Source: Hoyosella levis (GTDB lineage: Bacteria > Actinomycetota > Actinomycetes > Mycobacteriales > Mycobacteriaceae). Taken from it: DNA of 64,000 bases. This document shows, piece after piece, positions 52,733 to 60,049 of this stretch (positions within the stretch are counted from its first letter, which is position 1; each line of letters starts with the position of its first letter). The position numbers and the translations under genes are program-made. The notes beneath the pieces are model-generated. The model worked only from the letters and a program-made list of their open reading frames with translations, did not search any database and was not told the DNA's origin. The stretch lies in assembly GCF_026008515.1 (NCBI RefSeq), contig NZ_BQYM01000001.1, forward strand, positions 1 to 64,000. Reading direction: 5' to 3'.

Positions 52733-52751
52733 GGTTGCCTTTCGTAGCAGT

Positions 52752-53843
52752 TCAGGCGAGGTTGCCGAGGTAGGCCTGGGACTCGATGAGGCCCTCATCG
52801 CTGGGCGGCTTGCCCTCGCCGAAGACTCGCTGCCATTGCTTGGCGCGCAGATCGCGGTGCGCGTCAGCAGGACGGGCATAGCCGAAGCGCTCACGGGCCC
52901 GCGCCGGAGTCAGGACCTCGGGGGATAGCGGAGCGACGCCCAGGATCTGGGGCGCAGCGACCGGGACCACGGAGGGCGCGATGGTCGCGGCGACCGCGAG
53001 CTTGAGGCGCGGGCTGCGCTCGACGATCGCGAAACCGGCTTTCAGGAGGGGGCGGACCGCGAGGTCGACGACGGCAGGCTGATCGAACCCGCTGAGCGTG
53101 CGCATCCAGCGCGGCATGGTGGCAATGGTGCCCGCGCGCAGGACAACGGAGAGCAGGTGCACCGCGGGCCGCAGGATCAGCGGAGTGCCGGGCAAAGCGA
53201 CCTTGGCGGTGAGCAGGTGGTCCATCATGCGGCGCGCGGCCTCGCTGATGGCGAGATGGGGGCGCATGCGCTCGAAGTAGGCGCGAGCCTCCTCGCTGGA
53301 GCGCGGCACGTCCGCGGAATCGCAGGTCTGGAGCTCGGCGGCGACGGCGCACTCGGCCCAGAACTGGCGGTCCTCCTCGTCGGTCAGGCGGCCGCCGCCG
53401 TAGGTCTCGTACATCTTGAGCACCGAGTGCCAGCCGGTGATGAGGATCCACAGCTGGGAGGCGGGGTCGTTGGCGTCATAGGGGTTGCCGCTGAGCGGCT
53501 CGATGCCGATCGCCTTCGCGTGCACCTTGACGAGCACATCGGCTGCCTTGAGCACGGTTTCGCTATCAGCGAGCGCGACGGTGGCGAAGTAGCGCACGGT
53601 GCGGTCGTAGCGGGTTCGCGGGCGGGAGTAATTGGCTCCCGTGGCGTCGACAGCGGCGATCAGGGCAGGGTCGAGCTCCTCGACCACGACCGCGCGCTGC
53701 AGCGCGAGGATGGGCGTGGTGGAGTGCCCCCAGACCTTCCACGTGACGGATCGGGGGCCGAAGAAGCCGTAGTCGGCCATCGGCTGCACCGCAGGCCGGG
53801 CCTTTTTCCGGTCGCCGATCCAAGGAATCCTTGTAGACACCAT
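52752..53843 (-). CDS. MpaB-family oxygenase (DUF2236)
   Basis: A 363-residue DUF2236/MpaB-type protein. Typical parts are DYGFFGPRSVTWKVWGHSTTPILALQRAVVVE at the start, YDRTVRYFATVALADSETVLKAADVLVKVHA, and WILITGWHSVLKMYETYGG. Haem-dependent oxygenation of a lipid is likely. AAGGAG precedes the ATG at 53843. It is upstream of the acyl-CoA dehydrogenase gene in the same operon and divergent from the Baeyer-Villiger-type gene. Confidence 0.85.
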   Translation of the reverse strand: MVSTRIPWIGDRKKARPAVQPMADYGFFGPRSVTWKVWGHSTTPILALQRAVVVEELDPALIAAVDATGANYSRPRTRYDRTVRYFATVALADSETVLKAADVLVKVHAKAIGIEPLSGNPYDANDPASQLWILITGWHSVLKMYETYGGGRLTDEEDRQFWAECAVAAELQTCDSADVPRSSEEARAYFERMRPHLAISEAARRMMDHLLTAKVALPGTPLILRPAVHLLSVVLRAGTIATMPRWMRTLSGFDQPAVVDLAVRPLLKAGFAIVERSPRLKLAVAATIAPSVVPVAAPQILGVAPLSPEVLTPARARERFGYARPADAHRDLRAKQWQRVFGEGKPPSDEGLIESQAYLGNLA

Positions 53844-53920
53844 GAGCTGCTCCTTTGCAGGGGATGGTCGCCGCGTGGCAGGCGCTGCGCCACCGGGGCT
53901 GGCGGCAGACCGCACACTTT

Positions 53921-53952
53921 CTACACATGCGTAGGAATAATCTACACGCATG
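53921..53952. promoter_or_regulatory. CTAC...GTAG palindrome in divergent promoter
   Basis: CTACACATGCGTAG (53921-53934) is a palindrome with four-base outer arms, and CTACACGCATG (53942-53952) repeats the half-site. The pair lies in an AT-rich stretch between the MpaB and monooxygenase genes. It is a likely shared operator for a regulator, perhaps TetR type. The rest of the 53844-54085 gap shows no gene. Confidence 0.5.
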
Positions 53953-54085
53953 AATATTCCATTGTCCATGCGAGGCCACGGCGCACCGGCGCAGGGGAGC
54001 AGGCCGGCAGCCGAGCGCGTCGCCCTCCCGGCTGCACTACTGTGAAGCAAGACACATCGCGAACCCAGATCGGAGAACGCCACCC

Positions 54086-55549
54086 ATGAAAGCCCCATCC
54101 ATCGCGATCATCGGAGCCGGGCTCGGTGGCATCGCCGCGGCCATCGAGCTGAAGAAGGCTGGCCACGACGACATCACCATCCTCGAGAAGGCCAGCGATG
54201 TCGGGGGAGTGTGGCGGGACAATACCTACCCCGGCGCGGCGTGCGACGTGCCGTCGCCGTTCTACTCCTACTCCTACGAGCCGAACCCGCGCTGGCCCCG
54301 GCGGTTCTCGCAGCAACCCGCCATCCTCGACTACATCAGCGACGTCGCCGACAACTACGACGTGCGACGCCACATCCGCTTCGGCGTGGAGGTCACCGCC
54401 GCGAGCTTCGACGAGGCGGCCGGCCACTGGGTCCTGGACCTCAGCACTGGCGACACCCTCACCACTGATGTGCTCGTGCACGCCGTCGGGCAGCTCTCCC
54501 GGCCGTCGACACCGCCCATCCCCGGTCGCGACAGCTTCGCGGGGGAGTCCTTCCACTCCGCGCGCTGGGACCACGACATTGACCTCGACGGCAAGCGCAT
54601 CGCCGTCATTGGCACCGGTGCGAGCGCCATCCAGTTCGTGCCCGAGATCCAGCCCCGGGTCGCGCACCTCGACGTCTTCCAGCGCTCCGCCCCCTACCTG
54701 CTGCCGCGCCCCGACCGCGCGTTCACCGAGCTGCACCACAAGGTCTTCAAGCTGCTGCCCGCCACCCAGCTCGCCGAGCGCGGCACCTGGTACGGCCTCG
54801 TCGAGGCGCTCAGCGTCGCCTGGGTGTACTCCAAGCCGCTCGCCGCGCTGGTCCGCCGAATCTCCCGCGGCCACATGAAGCGCCAGGCGAAGGCCAAGCC
54901 CGGCCTGTTCGAGAAGGTCTGGCCCGATTACCCCATCGGTTGCAAGCGCGTCCTGTTCTCCAGCGACTACATCCCCGCCCTCGCCCAGCCCAACACCGAG
55001 CTCGTCACCGCTGGTGTCCGCGAGATCACACCCACGGGCATTGTCACGTCCGACGGCACCGAGCACCCCGCCGACGTCATCATCTGGGGCACCGGCTTCA
55101 AGGCCACCGAGTTCCTCGCACCGATGAAGATCACCGGGCTCGGCGGGCGCGACCTGCACGAGCAGTGGGCCGATGGTGCCAGCGCCTACTACGGCATGAC
55201 GGTCACGGGATTTCCCAACATGCTCATCATGTACGGGCCCAACACCAATACCGGCGGTGGATCGATTATTTACTTCCTCGAGGTCCAGGCCGCCTACCTG
55301 CGTGACTTCGTCAACGCCATCGCCGAGCGCGGCGCGCCCCTGACCGTCAAGGCCATCGTCGAGCGTGCCTACGACCAGCGCATCCAGGACAAGCTCGCCG
55401 GAAGCGTCTGGAGCCAGTGCGAGTCCTGGTACCGCACCGCCTCGGGCCGGGTCACCACCAACTGGCCGCTGCTGGGCATCGAGTACAAGCGCGAGGCCAA
55501 GTTCGACCCCGCCGATTACCAGGCGATCCCGGCCAAGCGGGACGCGTGA
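54086..55549 (+). CDS. Flavin-containing (Baeyer-Villiger-type) monooxygenase
   Basis: A 487-residue FAD/NADPH monooxygenase. The FAD motif GAGLGG (10-15), the BVMO fingerprint FAGESFHSARW (151-161, FxGxxxHxxxW) and the NADPH motif GTGASA (176-181) are visible. It would insert oxygen into a ketone, giving an ester or lactone. The neighbouring divergent operon has an MpaB-type oxygenase and an acyl-CoA dehydrogenase, suggesting breakdown of a cyclic or branched lipid. Confidence 0.9.
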   Translation: MKAPSIAIIGAGLGGIAAAIELKKAGHDDITILEKASDVGGVWRDNTYPGAACDVPSPFYSYSYEPNPRWPRRFSQQPAILDYISDVADNYDVRRHIRFGVEVTAASFDEAAGHWVLDLSTGDTLTTDVLVHAVGQLSRPSTPPIPGRDSFAGESFHSARWDHDIDLDGKRIAVIGTGASAIQFVPEIQPRVAHLDVFQRSAPYLLPRPDRAFTELHHKVFKLLPATQLAERGTWYGLVEALSVAWVYSKPLAALVRRISRGHMKRQAKAKPGLFEKVWPDYPIGCKRVLFSSDYIPALAQPNTELVTAGVREITPTGIVTSDGTEHPADVIIWGTGFKATEFLAPMKITGLGGRDLHEQWADGASAYYGMTVTGFPNMLIMYGPNTNTGGGSIIYFLEVQAAYLRDFVNAIAERGAPLTVKAIVERAYDQRIQDKLAGSVWSQCESWYRTASGRVTTNWPLLGIEYKREAKFDPADYQAIPAKRDA

Positions 55550-55649
55550 GAGAAAATTTGCGCGGCCGTGTCGATCCGGGGCACGCCCGCTCGACCTAGG
55601 GATGCAGCCCGGCGCACCGGCCCGGGCCCTCCAGCAAAGGAACACCCCC

Positions 55650-56069
55650 ATGAAGTACATGCTGATCATGCGCACCACCGACGAGGCAGCCCAGTCGATG
55701 GCCGATTTTGATTTCGCCGAGATGCTCGAGACCGTCGGGAAGTTCAATGACGAGCTGATCCGTGCCGGGGTCCTCGTCGCGGCGGAAGGCCTCGACGACG
55801 CCGCGGACAGCGTCATCGTGGACTACTCCAGCGAGCCCCCGGTGGTCACCGACGGTCCCTACGGCGAGACCAAGGAGCTATTCAACGGCTTCTACATCCT
55901 CAACGTCTCGTCCAAGCAGGAAGCGGTCGAGTGGGCCACGCGGATGCCCTCGTTCGGCGCAGGCTTCAAGACCGAGATCCGGCGAGTGCCCACCATCGAC
56001 GAGTTCCCCCAGGACAACGAATGGATCCAGCGCGAGCTTGCCTGGCGCGAGGCCACCGGCCAGCTCTGA
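55650..56069 (+). CDS. YciI/DGPF-domain protein
   Basis: A 139-residue YciI-like protein with a DGPF-type motif DGPYGETKELFNGFYIL and opening MKYMLIMRTTDEAA. DGPF proteins are typical partners of ECF42 sigma factors, one of which is encoded at 56872-58158. The biochemical role is unknown. CAAAGGAAC precedes the ATG. Confidence 0.9.
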   Translation: MKYMLIMRTTDEAAQSMADFDFAEMLETVGKFNDELIRAGVLVAAEGLDDAADSVIVDYSSEPPVVTDGPYGETKELFNGFYILNVSSKQEAVEWATRMPSFGAGFKTEIRRVPTIDEFPQDNEWIQRELAWREATGQL

Positions 56070-56073
56070 CGGG

Positions 56074-56301
56074 CTAGAGGTTCTCCCACCATTCGGCGAA
56101 CTCGGCGAAATCGATCGCGCCATTGCTGTCGCTGTCGATCTCGCCGAACCCGATGGAGACCTGCTCCTCCGGCATCCCGGGATCAAGGTTCGCGACGAGC
56201 TGCGCGAACTCGCCCCTGTCGATCTGGCCGTTGTCGTCCTTGTCGAACTGGTCGAAGGCTTCGCGCAGCTCGCTGGTCGTTCCATCCTCGTTGCTCGCCA
56301 T
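56074..56301 (-). CDS. EF-hand calcium-binding protein
   Basis: A 75-residue protein with two canonical EF-hands, DKDDNGQIDRGE (20-31) and DSDSNGAIDFAE (56-67), and no signal peptide. Each loop has D/N at positions 1, 3 and 5 and a Glu at position 12. Bacterial two-EF-hand proteins act as calcium buffers or sensors; the partner here is unknown. The gene converges on the DGPF gene. Confidence 0.92.
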   Translation of the reverse strand: MASNEDGTTSELREAFDQFDKDDNGQIDRGEFAQLVANLDPGMPEEQVSIGFGEIDSDSNGAIDFAEFAEWWENL

Positions 56302-56350
56302 GCGAGCGACACTAGCAGCGCACGAGCCTGCTCCTGGTGGAATGCCGGGG

Positions 56351-56722
56351 TCAGTCCTCGCCGGGCTGCGCGCGGTGCGAGTAGGCCCACGCGAGGAAGA
56401 TCAGGAACGGCGCGATGAACGCGACGAGCGTGCCGATGACCACGAGATCAGGATGCTGCGCGAGCCAGATCGACCCTGCCGCGAACGCCAGCGCCAGCAC
56501 CACCGCGGCAGCCTTCGCCCACAGCGGCCAGCGCGGGTCCTTGCCCCAATTGTCGGCATGAGCGCGCGCGGTGCCGAACAGCTCCGTCGGCGGCTTGCCC
56601 GTGGCTGACGCCTTGCCCTCCACGTCCGCGACGACCTCGTGGATCGTGGCGTGCGGCACCTTTCGCACCTGCAATGCGATGACGAGATCGTCGAGGTACT
56701 CATCGAGACCGGGCGCGGGCAT
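56351..56722 (-). CDS. HAAS-domain membrane protein
   Basis: A 123-residue protein. The N-terminal helical domain (about 6-58, YLDDLVIALQVRKVPHATIHEVVADVEG) resembles the one in the PadR-linked protein at 1026-1577, and two hydrophobic helices follow (about 68-86 and 91-113). No PadR gene is adjacent here. It is divergent from the ECF sigma factor (149 bp). Function unknown. Confidence 0.75.
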   Translation of the reverse strand: MPAPGLDEYLDDLVIALQVRKVPHATIHEVVADVEGKASATGKPPTELFGTARAHADNWGKDPRWPLWAKAAAVVLALAFAAGSIWLAQHPDLVVIGTLVAFIAPFLIFLAWAYSHRAQPGED

Positions 56723-56871
56723 GGGGCACGTCCTAGGCTTGGAACGGGGGCGGGAGACACGAGGATCCTACCGGCGACCGGCGTGCCGTGGCACCCATTG
56801 CCTGCCCTCATCGGGAGACAATGGCCGTGAGGCTGCACGAGCGGCGGCCCCACGGCGAGGAGGCGCGCGGA

Positions 56872-58158
56872 ATGAGCGAAGCGGTCGGGGACACGGCGGT
56901 CGGGGGCAGGGCGAGCCGCGACGCGGTAGCGGCGGTGTGGCGGATCGAATCGGCACGGATCGTGGGCGCGCTCGCCCGCTACACCGGTGACTTCGCGCTC
57001 GCCGAGGATCTCGCGCAGGAAGCCCTCGCCGAGGCCCTGGTCACCTGGCCGCGCGATGGGGTGCCGCGCAATCCCGCCGCATGGCTGCTCACTGTGGGGC
57101 GGCGGCGCGCGATCGACGGATTCCGGCGCCGCGCCGCCCGCGATGATCGCTACGCCCTCCTCGCCCACGAGATCGGGGAGGAGACGCGCAGCGGGCAAGC
57201 GGGGGAAATACTGTGGGACCCCGACCAGATCGACGATGACGTCCTCGCGCTGATGTTCATCTCCTGCCATCCGCTTTTGTCCCGCGAGGCTCGGATCGCG
57301 CTGACCCTGCGCGTGGTCGCGGGCCTGGCCAGCGATGAGATCGCCCGCGCCTGCCTCGTTCCCACCGCGACCGTGCAGGCCCGGATCACGCGCGCGAAGA
57401 AGACACTCGCCGATGCCGAGGCCACCTTCGAGGTGCCCCCGGCGCAGGAGCGGGCGCAGCGGCTCGGCTCGGTGCTCAACGTCATCTACGTGATCTTCAC
57501 CGAGGGGTCGTCGGCCACCTCCGGTGCCTCGCTGATCCGCCTGGACATGGCCAGCGAGGCACTGCGCCTCGCGCGGATGGTGGCCCGGCTGATGCCTGGC
57601 TCCGCCGAAGCGCACGGCCTGCTCGCGCTGCTCGAGCTCACCTCGGCACGCTTTCCCGCCCGCACTGGACCCGATGGCCGGCCCGTGCTGCTCGACGCGC
57701 AGGATCGTCGGCGGTGGGACCAGGGCGCGATCCACCGGGGCCGTGCGGCCCTCGAGCGCGCCCAGGGACTCGGTCGCGGCCTCGGCCCCTACGGCGTGCA
57801 GGCCGCCATCGCGCGATGCCATGCGGACGCCGGATCGGTCGAGGATACGGATTGGGAGCGGATCGTCGAGCTCTACGAGACGCTCGCGCGGCTCGCTCCG
57901 TCACCGATCGTCGAGCTCAACCGGGCGGTCGCGGTATCGATGTCCCGCGGGCCCGCGGAAGCATTGCCGATGGTCGATGCCCTCGCCGCTGATCCGGGCC
58001 TCGCGCGCTCGCACTTGCTGCCGAGCGTGCGCGGCGAGCTGCTCGCGCGCCTCGGTCGTCACGAGGAGTCCCGCGCGGAGCTGTCCCGGGCCATCGAGCT
58101 GTGCGGCAACGAGCAGGAGCGGGGCGTGCTCGAGGACAAGCTCGCGGCGCTCGGGTAG
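56872..58158 (+). CDS. ECF42-type RNA polymerase sigma factor
   Basis: A 428-residue sigma factor of the ECF42 type. Sigma2 (about 20-100) has GDFALAEDLAQEALAEALVTWPRDG and AAWLLTVGRRRAIDGFRRR; sigma4 follows near 150-200 (LASDEIARACLVPTATVQARITRAKK). A DUF6596/TPR-like C-terminal domain follows (about 215-425). Activity in this group needs the C-terminal domain. The start at 56872 has AGGAGG 8 nt upstream. The DGPF gene at 55650-56069 is the usual partner and the presumed target. Confidence 0.9.
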   Translation: MSEAVGDTAVGGRASRDAVAAVWRIESARIVGALARYTGDFALAEDLAQEALAEALVTWPRDGVPRNPAAWLLTVGRRRAIDGFRRRAARDDRYALLAHEIGEETRSGQAGEILWDPDQIDDDVLALMFISCHPLLSREARIALTLRVVAGLASDEIARACLVPTATVQARITRAKKTLADAEATFEVPPAQERAQRLGSVLNVIYVIFTEGSSATSGASLIRLDMASEALRLARMVARLMPGSAEAHGLLALLELTSARFPARTGPDGRPVLLDAQDRRRWDQGAIHRGRAALERAQGLGRGLGPYGVQAAIARCHADAGSVEDTDWERIVELYETLARLAPSPIVELNRAVAVSMSRGPAEALPMVDALAADPGLARSHLLPSVRGELLARLGRHEESRAELSRAIELCGNEQERGVLEDKLAALG

Positions 58159-58174
58159 TTGGCCTTGCTCCACG

Positions 58175-58233
58175 GCGAGTGTGCGAAAAGCGACTGGATT
58201 TCTGGCTGGAGCTGTCGTTTCTTGCACACTCGC
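58175..58233 (+). repeat. Family A stem-loop element (A3)
   Basis: The best copy. Left arm GCGAGTGTGCGAAAAGCGAC (58175-58194) pairs with the right arm that ends TTGCACACTCGC (58222-58233), about 20 bp with few mismatches and a loop near 18 nt. The tail continues GGGTCGCCAGCGGG. It follows the sigma factor gene and may terminate it. Confidence 0.7.
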
Positions 58234-58343
58234 GGGTCGCCAGCGGGAGACAGCGGGAGGCAGGCGCGGTCCCGGGGCGACGATCCGAGCACAACACCTA
58301 CTCTTGTTATCACTTACCGCGTAACTGAAGCTAGTGTGGAGCC

Positions 58344-59534
58344 ATGGCATCAGAAGCCGACTGGCCGATCCTCCGGGCGGAAACGCGGCCCTGGGTGCCC
58401 CGCATCCCGCCGGATCTTGTCGCCGCCGCGATCCGCCACCGCCACGCGGGCCCCTACCAAGCCGCTCTCGTGCCCGCCATCGCGCACCAGCGGCTCCTGC
58501 TGCCGGGCGACGTGCTCGCCCTCGCCGACCAGGCCGCCACCGAGCTCGCCCGGTTCGACGCCGAGCTCGGAGCCGACATCGCGCCTTTCGCCGCGGTGCT
58601 GCTGCGCTCGGAGTCCGCATCGTCATCGATGATCGAGAACCTCACATCCGGCGCCAAGGCGATCGCCCTCGCCGAGCTCGGCGAGACCGGCAAGCGCAAT
58701 GCCACCTCGATCGTCGCGAACACCCGCGCCATGCGCGCCGCCCTCGACCTCGCCGACCGCCTCTCCCCGGACGCGATCCTCGACATGCACCGGGCGCTCA
58801 TGGACGGCGTCGACCCGGGGGCAGGGCGCTGGCGGCAGGAACAGGTGTGGATCGGCGGCACCACCTACGGGCCGCACGACGCCACCTTCATCCCGCCCCA
58901 CCACGAACACGTCCCCGCGCTGATCGACGACCTCGCGACGTTCCTGCAGCGCACGGACCTGCCTGTCCTCGTCCTCGCCGCGATCGCCCACGCGCAGTTC
59001 GAGACCATCCATCCCTTTACCGACGGCAATGGCCGCACAGGTCGCGCGCTCGTCCACTCGCTGCTGCGCGGCCGCGGCCTCGCGCGCAACGTCACCATCC
59101 CCATCTCCGCGGGCCTGCTCACCGACACCGGCCGCTACTTCACCGCCCTCACCGCCTACCGCGACGGCGAGCCCGAGCGCATCGTCGCCACCTTTGCCGA
59201 TGCCGCTTTCGCCGCCACCGCCAATGGCCGCGCCCTGGTGGCGGACCTGCGCGCCATCCGGGACCGCTGGGGCACCGCCATCGCCGCGCGCCGGGGCGCA
59301 TCCGCCTGGCGGCTCGCCGACCTGCTGCTCCGCCAGCCGGTCGTTGATGCGGGAACCGTCGCGGCAGAGCTCGGCATCGCCCCGCAGAACGCGCTGCGCG
59401 CCATCGGCCCGCTCGTCGACGCCGGTGTCCTGACCGAGTTCACCGCGCAGCAGCGCAACCGCATGTGGCAGGCCCGCGACGTGCTTGGCGCCATCGATGA
59501 GTTCGCCGACAGGGCGGGCCGACGAGCACGGTAA
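58344..59534 (+). CDS. Fic family AMP-transferase-like protein
   Basis: A 396-residue Fic protein. The inhibitory helix (S/T-x3-E-N) is SSMIEN (94-99), and the active site HPFTDGNGRTGR (223-234) is complete; WIGGTTYGPHDATFIPP precedes it. An HTH-like C-terminal part (about 320-385) follows. Fic enzymes AMPylate proteins, and this one would be self-inhibited until the N-terminal helix moves. No toxin-antitoxin partner is seen. The start has no clear Shine-Dalgarno. Confidence 0.93.
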   Translation: MASEADWPILRAETRPWVPRIPPDLVAAAIRHRHAGPYQAALVPAIAHQRLLLPGDVLALADQAATELARFDAELGADIAPFAAVLLRSESASSSMIENLTSGAKAIALAELGETGKRNATSIVANTRAMRAALDLADRLSPDAILDMHRALMDGVDPGAGRWRQEQVWIGGTTYGPHDATFIPPHHEHVPALIDDLATFLQRTDLPVLVLAAIAHAQFETIHPFTDGNGRTGRALVHSLLRGRGLARNVTIPISAGLLTDTGRYFTALTAYRDGEPERIVATFADAAFAATANGRALVADLRAIRDRWGTAIAARRGASAWRLADLLLRQPVVDAGTVAAELGIAPQNALRAIGPLVDAGVLTEFTAQQRNRMWQARDVLGAIDEFADRAGRRAR

Positions 59535-59562
59535 TGCCCCTGCGGCACCGCATAATGGAAGC

Positions 59563-60027
59563 ATGGCAAGCACACACACGCACTCCGCCCCGCGCGTTAC
59601 CCACGGCATCATCGTGTTCGGTATCGCCGGATGGGCTTGTCTCGGGATGGTCGTGCTCGCGGTCGTGGTGAGCGTGTTCACCACCGGCCCGAGCGCGGGC
59701 CTGATCACCATCGTGATGCCCACGCTCTTCTTCGGCGGCATCGGCTACTTGTTCCTGCGGCATTTCTACCGCACCCGCCGGTTCCGTCTCGACGCGCTCG
59801 CCTCCGGCAGGACCGTCGAGGGCGAGGTGACCGGGCATGGCCGCGCTTTCAACCTGTTCTCCAGCACTCGGCACGACACGTTGCGGGTGCGCTACCGCGA
59901 TAGCACGGGCGCCGAACGATTCGAGCAGGTGATCGTTGCTGGCGCGCGGCTAGCGGCTAGCCCGCCGGGGACCCCGATCATCGGGTATATCCACCCCAGC
60001 GGGCGCAGCTACTTCCCCCAGGGCTGA
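59563..60027 (+). CDS. DUF3592-like membrane protein
   Basis: A 154-residue protein with two hydrophobic helices (about 14-38 and 45-65), followed by a DUF3592-like beta domain (EGEVTGHGRAFNLF through RYRDSTGAERFEQVI and GYIHPSGRSYFP). Function unknown. It follows the Fic gene and converges with the kinase gene. Confidence 0.78.
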   Translation: MASTHTHSAPRVTHGIIVFGIAGWACLGMVVLAVVVSVFTTGPSAGLITIVMPTLFFGGIGYLFLRHFYRTRRFRLDALASGRTVEGEVTGHGRAFNLFSSTRHDTLRVRYRDSTGAERFEQVIVAGARLAASPPGTPIIGYIHPSGRSYFPQG

Positions 60028-60049
60028 GCCCGCGCCCAGCCCTCGCAGA

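Noticed and set aside
50588-52747. A 719-codon plus-strand frame opposite the acyl-CoA dehydrogenase gene
   Set aside because: It is rich in Gly, Val, His and Asp without any recognisable domain, and the minus-strand gene is a clear acyl-CoA dehydrogenase.
53942-55816. A 624-codon minus-strand frame opposite the monooxygenase gene
   Set aside because: No domain; the plus-strand gene has the full FAD and BVMO motifs.
58344-59534. Fic gene as toxin of a toxin-antitoxin pair
   Set aside because: The inhibitory motif is within the protein itself and no small antitoxin gene is next to it.
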